In this document: piece after piece, positions 58,104 to 64,000 of the stretch
How positions within the stretch are numbered: position 1 is the first letter of the stretch
Layout: every line of letters begins with the position of its first letter
Assembly (NCBI GenBank): GCA_944324945.1
Contig: CALUYE010000001.1
Span: 310,001-374,000 of the forward strand
Source of the DNA: Candidatus Gastranaerophilales bacterium
GTDB lineage: Bacteria > Cyanobacteriota > Vampirovibrionia > Gastranaerophilales > Gastranaerophilaceae
Reading direction: 5' to 3'
Length of the DNA stretch: 64,000 bases
Made by a program: the position numbers and the translations under genes
Notes under the pieces: model-generated
What the model saw: the letters and a program-made list of their open reading frames with translations, nothing else
The model's database searches: none
Told to the model about the DNA's origin: nothing

Positions 58104-59831
58104 TTATGTTCTGTTTTTGTCAAATTCTTCTTTAGTTATTTCTTGTCTGCCAGTTGCAATATCTTTATAGTATTTTGTGATGCCGTTTTGGGTAATAAAA
58201 TAATAATTTGTGCCGTCTTTTGCCGTGTAGGCTTGAGCGGGAGTATTGTTATTTTGTGTTGAGGCACTTAAGGTAAAGCTTCCGTTTTCAAATTTATAAG
58301 TATCATAAGAAGGGTTTATTCCCGAATCGTTTTTATTTACCGATAATTGGGATAAATTATTATTATCGAAAACAGCGCTGACTTCACAAATTCCGCTTTC
58401 GTTTTTATCGTAATTTATTGAAGCTAAATTGCCGCTTGAATCAAATACAGCAGTTGTTTCAGCAAAGCTATTGACGCCTTTTTTACCTTGAGCATCCGTT
58501 TTATCAAGCAGGATATTTTGAAGCAGTTGAGTATTTGAATCAAATGTTGCTCTTGCAATTTGCGGATTTGTATTAGAATAATAATTTGCATCTTTTAATT
58601 TACCGTTTTCATCAAGCGCAACATGGACATATTTTCCGTTTGATACTTCAACGGTATAAGCAACTATTTTTCCATACATGTTTGTTTTTGAAACTTTATT
58701 TGTTGAAGATTGATTTTCGTTTGACATATTTATCAATCTGATTGCTTCATCAAATGCACTCTTGTTTTGAAGAATTTCATTTTTATCGTTGTTTATTTTA
58801 TCTGAAGAATAATTATTTAAGTCAATGTCAATGTTTGACGGAGTATTTGACGTTGGATATTGAACATTTGTTGAACTATTAGGATAGGAAGGTTTTACAT
58901 AGCCTGGACCTTGTGAAGAATCTGAAGAAGATGAGGAAGAAGATTCTCTTTCGTAGATATCTTCAATATTGCCGTCATAATCTCGCTCTATTGTATATTT
59001 TTCACCATCCAGCGAGACGCTTTTACCTGTGCTTGAAACGGTCATGTTTTTTAACTTCGATAAATCGGAGCGTGAAAACCCGTCTTTATTATCAAGACTT
59101 GATAAAAACGCAACGACTTCTTCCGTATTAAAGTCTTCATCAATATCGTCATGGTCATACAGTGAATCAATAATAGCGTCAACTAAATCGTATTCGTCTA
59201 TTCTTGATGAACCTGTTTCTTCTTTTAAATCTCTATATATTTTATTTATGTCAAAGTCTTTAATTTCGGGTTTGTTTTTAACTTTTGAATAGTTTTTGCC
59301 GTAAATTAGTTTTAATATATTTTCACTTGCGTCATTTGAAGAAGATGTACGGTTATCTTCTTTTTCAACTCCCGTTATGGTTTCTTTGCTGTTTCTTTCA
59401 AGCTTTATTGTCTGAATTTCATCTCCGTCTTCGTCTTTCAGGGTTATTTTATCGCCTGAGTAATTAACATCCATGTTTTCAAGATATTCTAAATCTTCGC
59501 TTGAAAAATTTCTGTCATCGTCAAAATCCGAAAATATATCTATAAGTTCTTCTATATTTTTATCTTCATCGGTATTGTATCTTGATTTATCGGTTCTATC
59601 AAAATCCTGCGTTCTTAAACCTAAATTATCTATTTCATCTTTAAGGGCATCAATTAAATCCGATTTTCTAACCGTGCCGTCGTCTGATTCGGATGCAAGG
59701 TCATCGTATATTGAAGTAAAATCAAAATCTTCGGACGCTTCTTTAAAGTCATCATCGTTTCTTAATTTTGTGTAGTTACTTCCGTATAACAGTTTAAAGA
59801 AATTAGTATTTATATCGTTTGTACCACTCAT
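58104..59831 (-). CDS. Acidic hypothetical protein with a tandem EF-hand-like domain repeat
   Basis: 575 residues, very acidic in the N-terminal half, no signal or membrane segment. Residues ~9-155 and ~168-295 are two diverged copies of one domain: both begin with an F/L-x-LLYG-NY-K block, go through an F-D-I-x-D-L segment and a DL-DAL/DAI-D helix, then a D-rich stretch with EF-hand-like loops (DFDDDRNFSSEDL, DNKDGFSRSDL) and a D-KITLKDED or KSVSLDGEKYTIE strand. A Ser/Asn/Pro-rich linker (~300-350) leads to a C-terminal half of strand-rich repeats (ATFDSNTQLLQN, AVFDSSGNLASINYD, AVFDNNNLSQLSVN). Probably calcium-binding. Location and role unknown. Confidence 0.7.
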   Translation of the reverse strand: MSGTNDINTNFFKLLYGSNYTKLRNDDDFKEASEDFDFTSIYDDLASESDDGTVRKSDLIDALKDEIDNLGLRTQDFDRTDKSRYNTDEDKNIEELIDIFSDFDDDRNFSSEDLEYLENMDVNYSGDKITLKDEDGDEIQTIKLERNSKETITGVEKEDNRTSSSNDASENILKLIYGKNYSKVKNKPEIKDFDINKIYRDLKEETGSSRIDEYDLVDAIIDSLYDHDDIDEDFNTEEVVAFLSSLDNKDGFSRSDLSKLKNMTVSSTGKSVSLDGEKYTIERDYDGNIEDIYERESSSSSSSDSSQGPGYVKPSYPNSSTNVQYPTSNTPSNIDIDLNNYSSDKINNDKNEILQNKSAFDEAIRLINMSNENQSSTNKVSKTNMYGKIVAYTVEVSNGKYVHVALDENGKLKDANYYSNTNPQIARATFDSNTQLLQNILLDKTDAQGKKGVNSFAETTAVFDSSGNLASINYDKNESGICEVSAVFDNNNLSQLSVNKNDSGINPSYDTYKFENGSFTLSASTQNNNTPAQAYTAKDGTNYYFITQNGITKYYKDIATGRQEITKEEFDKNRT

Positions 59832-59897
59832 AAGATAACTTTCTTAAATACACCCTACGTTTTTTTAGACGGCATATTTAAAAAAGTCTTTAGGATT

Positions 59898-61217
59898 TTA
59901 TTTATTTATTTTACATAACTTAATATTTAAGCCGTCTAACATAGCGATGTTTGTCCAGAATAATAATTGAACCTGGGGTCTGAACCAGATTGTATCAAAA
60001 AGCCCATGCCCCATAACGGCTAAAATCATTAAAACGATACTTAAAGCTAAGATTTTATTTGTTTTATCAAAATCATAAAAACCGATTTTTATACAGGTTC
60101 TAATAACAAAATACAAAAATAAAACAAATGCCAAAAGTGCAAATATTCCGCTTTCAACGGCAATTTCCAAAAATACACAGTATGAACCGAGCGCATCAAA
60201 ACCTGTTTTCATATAAAGTCCGTAAATTTCTCTAAAGTTTTGATTACCTACACCTATTCCCAAAAAAGGATTATCCAAAAACATACGCCACACTGCTTCA
60301 TAGACATTAAAACGAAATGAAATCGAGCTGTCTGCTCTGAATGCAAAAATGGATTCAAACCTTCTTATAAGAGCAGGGTCTGTTATTATGAAGTATAAAA
60401 TTCCAATAATTGATACAAGGGTTATATTTTTATATCTTTTTTTGATTTTGGATAAACCGCCTGTTTTTTTGTGTATGTAGTATATTAAAGCGCTAAATAA
60501 ACACAAAAAGAACAAAATAAAACCGATATAAGCCCCTCTTGAACCTGTGTCCATTATTGCGATGATATTAATTAAAAATAAAATTCCAAAAACAAGAGAG
60601 ATTCTTTTCTTTTGTTTGTTTAGAAAATATAATATTGCAAAAATAAAACTCCCCAAACCGCACAAAAGGTATCCTGCAAGCAAATTAGGGTTGTAGGGTT
60701 TTAGTGTTCCATAGGAACGGGATATTATTTCTTCGGGGTTGATATTGCTCATATCCTGCCAGCCTGAAATTTCATTTACCCCTATTGAATTTTGAAAAAT
60801 TGCAATCAATGATTCATAGCTCATTAAAAAAGTAACAAATAAAATTGTTGGTATAATTTTATTTTTGTTAAATTTAAAAAAGTCGCATGCGCAGAAAAAG
60901 AATAAAACATAAATGCATGTTTTAATATAGCCATGAAGGCTAAGTTTAAAAAGCGTTGAAGCGGCAAGACTCAATGTTGCAAGTAAAAAATAAACAAAAA
61001 CGGCTTTTTTGTAATTTTCAAAGCCAAAGGAGAAATTTTCTTTTATTATTTTTTTAAAAATAATAAGAAAAGAAAATATTAAAGCCAATCCTCCCATTAT
61101 CTCGCTTTGAGAAATTATCGAGAAGAACAACATCGATAATAACGCTAAATATGCAATATTATCAATGTTATCCATCAAAAAACTGTTGTTAATAAAATTT
61201 TTAATTTTACTGTACAT
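59898..61217 (-). CDS. O-antigen ligase/polymerase family (Wzy_C) membrane protein
   Basis: 439 residues, ~11-12 helices. The periplasmic loop region and helix have the family hallmarks: DTGSRGAYIGFILFFL with the conserved Arg, and NPFLGIGVGNQNFREI with the conserved His-equivalent region, then LEIAVESGIFALLAFV. Such proteins ligate O-antigen to lipid A-core (WaaL) or polymerise repeat units (Wzy); sequence alone does not tell. Overlaps the DUF4330-like gene by 11 bases, so coupled, in an operon with heptose-phosphate kinase, which points to LPS. Upstream glycan genes at 1-8734 could supply its substrate. Confidence 0.85.
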   Translation of the reverse strand: MYSKIKNFINNSFLMDNIDNIAYLALLSMLFFSIISQSEIMGGLALIFSFLIIFKKIIKENFSFGFENYKKAVFVYFLLATLSLAASTLFKLSLHGYIKTCIYVLFFFCACDFFKFNKNKIIPTILFVTFLMSYESLIAIFQNSIGVNEISGWQDMSNINPEEIISRSYGTLKPYNPNLLAGYLLCGLGSFIFAILYFLNKQKKRISLVFGILFLINIIAIMDTGSRGAYIGFILFFLCLFSALIYYIHKKTGGLSKIKKRYKNITLVSIIGILYFIITDPALIRRFESIFAFRADSSISFRFNVYEAVWRMFLDNPFLGIGVGNQNFREIYGLYMKTGFDALGSYCVFLEIAVESGIFALLAFVLFLYFVIRTCIKIGFYDFDKTNKILALSIVLMILAVMGHGLFDTIWFRPQVQLLFWTNIAMLDGLNIKLCKINK

Positions 61218-61776
61218 CTTGATTTATTTTTGTATGCTTGTCTAAATCTTCATGGGTATCATTTTCGGGTGTGGGGCTTGGTGTTATGTTTGTGATTACT
61301 CCGTTTAGCTTGTATTTTGCCCCTTCAAGAGTCATCGGAATTCCGATTTTTACCTTATTCCCGCCGACTACCGCATCACCGTCTTTTGTAATTTTGGCAC
61401 TGTCCGTTACTTTTATTAAATAGTCGTATTGATAAGGCGTTGTTTCATCATTTACAAGGATATACGGTTTTTTAGGGTTTATGGTGGGAAGCATTGCCTG
61501 CCTTTTTTCAAATTTAACATCCTTGATTTTTAGTTTTGCATAAGGAACATTTCTTATTGTAATGAATGTTTCTTCTCCCGATTTAAATACAGGCTCATTT
61601 GAAGTTGAGGTTACTCCTCTTAAATAAATTTCAATATCAATATCGGTTGTAGCTTCGATTTGATTGGATGAAGTTGCCCTTTTGCCGCTAAAAGTCAAAG
61701 CGCCGACTGTTAAAACGGCTATAATGATTACTAAAATAAGATAATCAAAGGGTCTTAGTTTTTTAATAAAGTTCAT
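61207..61776 (-). CDS. DUF4330-like single-span membrane protein
   Basis: 189 residues: N-terminal FIKKLRPFDYLILVIIIAVL helix, a beta-rich domain, and the closing GNKVKIGIPMTLEGAKYKLNGVITNI that I associate with the DUF4330 family of cyanobacteria. A Pro/Thr tail and charged end follow. AAAGGAAA upstream. It lies between the heptose kinase and the O-antigen ligase, so it may take part in surface-polysaccharide assembly or export. The biochemical role of the family is unknown to me. Confidence 0.8.
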   Translation of the reverse strand: MNFIKKLRPFDYLILVIIIAVLTVGALTFSGKRATSSNQIEATTDIDIEIYLRGVTSTSNEPVFKSGEETFITIRNVPYAKLKIKDVKFEKRQAMLPTINPKKPYILVNDETTPYQYDYLIKVTDSAKITKDGDAVVGGNKVKIGIPMTLEGAKYKLNGVITNITPSPTPENDTHEDLDKHTKINQDVQ

Positions 61777-61798
61777 AATTTTTTCCTTTATTTTGTCT

Positions 61799-62800
61799 TT
61801 ATTTTATTTCGTTTATTAAATCTTCAACACTTATTGTATGACATCCAAAATATCTTATAACAATGCTTGCCGCTAAATTTCCAAGCCGCATGGCATCTTT
61901 TGCGCTCAGCCCTGAGCAAAGAGCAAGGGTGAACGCTGCAACAACGGTGTCTCCGGCACCTGTAACATCAAAAACTTCTTTTTTATTGTAAGCAGGGATT
62001 TTATTGAAGGTTATTTTTCCGTCCTGTTTTTCAAAAAGCGCCATGCCGTTTTCGCCGCGTGTCATTAAAACTTTTTTTAAATCGAGAGTTTCCAAAAGTT
62101 CTTTGCCTGCTTTTAATAAATCATCGTCGTTTTTAATATAAAATCCGACCTGTTTTTCACTGTCGGGCTGATTGGGGGTTATGATATCCACCCCTTTGTA
62201 TTTTTCCATGTCTTTTTGAATATCGGCTACAATTATTTTGTCGTGTTTTTTTGCTTCTTCAATGGCACAATTTATTACCCTTTGGGTTAGACAGCCAAGA
62301 TGATAATCCGATAAAATTACTCCGTCATAGTCTTTTATTGCTTTTTTTATGTTTTCAATTATTTTATCTTCCGTATCTTTTTCAAGAGGAGTTTTTGTTT
62401 GTCTGTCTATTCTTACGATTTGCTGGGTTATACTGTGGTTGCAGGAGCCTGAAATTCTTGTTTTTGTGGTTGTTTTTCTTGTTTTATCCATGACCATGAG
62501 GCTTGTATCTATATTTTTTTCTTTAAGAATTCTCAATAACTCGCCGCCGTAATAGTCATCTCCGTATACTCCAATTGCACCTGCTTTTCCCGTATTTAAT
62601 GTTGATACGTTATTGGCAGCGTTTGATGCAGCGCCTAGGATTTTTTTTGTATCATAATGTTCTAAAATAATAACCGGTGCTTCTCTTGAGATTCTTTCCG
62701 TGTTGCCAAACACCATCTCGTCAAGCGCAAAATCTCCTATGATTAAGATTTTAGGCTGTGTTATTTTTTTAATTTTATTTATGATTTCTTCTTTTAGCAT
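61799..62800 (-). CDS. rfaE1: D-glycero-beta-D-manno-heptose-7-phosphate kinase (RfaE1/HldE kinase domain)
   Basis: PfkB-family kinase phosphorylating heptose-7-phosphate at C1, a step to ADP-heptose of the LPS inner core. 333 residues: ILIIGDFALDEMVFGNTERI, ISREAPVIILEHYD, the glycine pair in GAASNAANNV, LSDYHLGCLT, and the catalytic anion hole DVTGAGDTVVAAFTLAL near the C-terminus. It lacks the nucleotidyltransferase half of bifunctional HldE. An extended -10 (TGGTAAAAT, 62820-62828) lies 19 bases upstream. First gene of a three-gene operon with DUF4330-like and O-antigen ligase genes. Evidence for an LPS-containing outer membrane. Confidence 0.88.
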   Translation of the reverse strand: MLKEEIINKIKKITQPKILIIGDFALDEMVFGNTERISREAPVIILEHYDTKKILGAASNAANNVSTLNTGKAGAIGVYGDDYYGGELLRILKEKNIDTSLMVMDKTRKTTTKTRISGSCNHSITQQIVRIDRQTKTPLEKDTEDKIIENIKKAIKDYDGVILSDYHLGCLTQRVINCAIEEAKKHDKIIVADIQKDMEKYKGVDIITPNQPDSEKQVGFYIKNDDDLLKAGKELLETLDLKKVLMTRGENGMALFEKQDGKITFNKIPAYNKKEVFDVTGAGDTVVAAFTLALCSGLSAKDAMRLGNLAASIVIRYFGCHTISVEDLINEIK

Positions 62801-62819
62801 AAAGACCTCAGCAGTCTTT

Positions 62820-62848
62820 ATTTTACCATAAAAAAATAAATCGTTTCA
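62820..62848 (-). promoter_or_regulatory. Extended -10 promoter of the heptose kinase operon
   Basis: On the minus strand TGGTAAAAT (-10 at 62820-62825); the -35 (TGAAAC) is poor. Leader of roughly 13 bases with GAGG near the ATG. Confidence 0.5.
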
Positions 62849-62997
62849 TTTTGTTAAAATAACTTCTTCTACACCATTTGAATGATATTAAACAATTAAT
62901 GTTAAAGATTTTGGTTTTGTGGTACGACTACTAAAATGTAGAGAGAACTAAATTTTAAATACACACCATATAACTTTATTGTCATCCTTATTAGAAC

Positions 62998-63031
62998 CTA
63001 TTGTATACTATATATACAATAGTTTTTTTTA
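62998..63031 (+). terminator. Plus-strand terminator with no gene in front of it
   Basis: CTATTGTATA, loop CTATA, TATACAATAG: 10-bp perfect stem followed by eight Ts on the plus strand. Genes on both sides are on the minus strand, so it implies a plus-strand transcript, or none at all if fortuitous. Confidence 0.5.
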
Positions 63032-63044
63032 TTTAAATAAATTA

Positions 63045-63066
63045 AAACAAGATATTAATCTTGTTT
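63045..63066 (-). terminator. Hairpin after atpG
   Basis: AAACAAGAT, loop ATTA, ATCTTGTTT: 9-bp stem 12 bases past the atpG stop, followed on the minus strand by T-rich sequence. Probable end of the ATP synthase operon transcript. Confidence 0.6.
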
Positions 63067-63077
63067 ATTTAAAAATC

Positions 63078-64000
63078 TTAATTAAGAGCGCCTGCGCCTG
63101 AGATTACTTCCGTTATTTCCTGTGTAATTTTTGCCTGACGCTCTTTATTGTATTCAATTGTAAGAGCTGATATCATATCCTGAGCGTTATTTGTTGCAGC
63201 ACTCATAGCCGTCATTCTTGAAGCAAGCTCACTTGCCTGTGCTTCAAGAAGAGCCTGATAGATGATATTTGTTATAAACATCGGAACAATTTTTGATAAA
63301 ACACTGTTTAAATCAGGCAAAAATTCACTCAAAGGCTCAACCTTATGAACATCATGCGAAACTTTAAGCTCGTCTGATAAATCTTTATTATGAAAGTTTT
63401 TTATCTCATCCGTGTTTGAAACGGCAGGTAACAGCTGCCATTTTTCAACACTGTATGTCATCATATTTTTATATCTTGTTGTTACAAGTTCAATTGAATC
63501 GATTTTTTCTTTTACATAATCATTTGCAAGCTGTGTTGCTAAAACATAAGCGGAGCTTGAATTTATACCGTCAAGGAGGCTTGTGTAGGTTTTTGCAATT
63601 TTAAAATCAAGAACGGATTGCGCATTTTTAATTGCGGGAATTGTTTTTTGTCCGACAAGATAAACTACAACCTCTTTATTTTCTTCTTTTAATTTTTTTA
63701 TTAAATTTAAGCTGAACCTTACGATATTTGCGTTATATGCTCCTGCAAGCCCTTTGTTTGATGAGACTATAACAACTCCTGTTTTTTTAATTTCTCTTCT
63801 TTCAAGCAAAGCAGGATAGTTATCTATATGTTCTTTTGTTCTGATTTTTTCACATTTGTTTTTTAAGGTTTCAAGATAAGTCCAATAGAACATTTTGGCT
63901 AATTCAAGAGTAAAAGGGCGGGATGATTTAACCGCGTATTCAGCTTTTTTAACTTTTGCCGCGGCAACCATCTTCATTGCTTTCGTAATTTTTTGCGTAT
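63078..64000 (-). CDS. atpG: ATP synthase gamma subunit (5' end outside window)
   Basis: Central rotor stalk of the F1 ATPase. The frame is open to the right edge and reads TQKITKAMKMVAAAKVKKAE at the edge, the conserved N-terminal helix found at about residue 15-35 of gamma, so only some 15 residues are missing. Other family segments: VVIVSSNKGLAGAYNANIVR, and the C-terminal helix ASRMTAMSAATNNAQDMISA then YNKERQAKITQEITEVISGA. Complete otherwise and ending in a probable terminator, with no downstream beta/epsilon genes, so the operon stops at atpG or is split. Confidence 0.96.
   Translation of the reverse strand, partial: TQKITKAMKMVAAAKVKKAEYAVKSSRPFTLELAKMFYWTYLETLKNKCEKIRTKEHIDNYPALLERREIKKTGVVIVSSNKGLAGAYNANIVRFSLNLIKKLKEENKEVVVYLVGQKTIPAIKNAQSVLDFKIAKTYTSLLDGINSSSAYVLATQLANDYVKEKIDSIELVTTRYKNMMTYSVEKWQLLPAVSNTDEIKNFHNKDLSDELKVSHDVHKVEPLSEFLPDLNSVLSKIVPMFITNIIYQALLEAQASELASRMTAMSAATNNAQDMISALTIEYNKERQAKITQEITEVISGAGALN

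Overview
The window looks like chromosome of an AT-rich, diderm (outer-membrane) bacterium. My best guess is a gut-type non-photosynthetic cyanobacterial relative (Gastranaerophilales / Vampirovibrionia, 'Melainabacteria'). The grounds are: (i) proteins resembling families best known from Cyanobacteria (a DUF4330-like membrane protein at 61207-61776 and a DUF1822-like protein at 49810-51399); (ii) an envelope typical of LPS makers (MsbA-type exporter, heptose-phosphate kinase, O-antigen ligase/polymerase, two MCE/MlaD proteins); (iii) several small lineage-type proteins sharing a short N-terminal tag (ISP... then F-x-SG). This assignment is inference; no rRNA gene is present.

Layout. 1-8734: a plus-strand glycan operon (two paralogous GT4 glycosyltransferases around gmd, a GT8-GT2 fusion, an aldo/keto reductase fused to a radical SAM enzyme, an MsbA-like ABC exporter), closed by a bidirectional terminator. 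8761-14685: mostly minus-strand envelope genes (tagged lipoprotein-like hypothetical, radical SAM, GT2, CDP-glycerol-transferase-like protein, two related Rossmann proteins, one with an acyltransferase domain). 14773-18212: a compact phosphonate pathway made of two fused genes, (cytidylyltransferase + PEP mutase) and (phosphonopyruvate decarboxylase + Fe-type alcohol dehydrogenase), predicted to give hydroxyethylphosphonate and probably its CMP-activated form. 18276-25596: MCE protein, pnp, small tagged proteins, an XRE regulator and two tandem zinc dehydrogenases. 25713-26160: tRNA-Phe(GAA) followed by a nested set of direct repeats that copy the 3' end of the tRNA. 26203-33984: a cation efflux protein, hypotheticals, a double cytidine-deaminase-fold protein, a HAD protein and glmS. 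34109-41357: a six-gene energy-converting complex related to group 4 hydrogenases whose large subunit lacks the usual NiFe cysteine pairs. 41408-44199: minus-strand operon of Nudix regulator, aconitase/isopropylmalate-isomerase-type small subunit, NAD isocitrate dehydrogenase and reverse rubrerythrin. 44327-57946: ilvD, MCE protein, exonuclease, glyS, the DUF1822-like protein, B12/radical SAM, AI-2E exporter-type permease, lysA, cdaA, mnmA. 58104-62800: an acidic repeat protein and the wzy/waaL-like, DUF4330-like, heptose kinase operon. 63078 to the right edge: atpG, cut by the window.

Regulation visible in the sequence: promoters often have an extended -10 (TGnTATAAT or TGnTAAAAT), and several genes have a -10 box ending only 6-7 bases before the ATG with no Shine-Dalgarno sequence, which suggests leaderless mRNAs.
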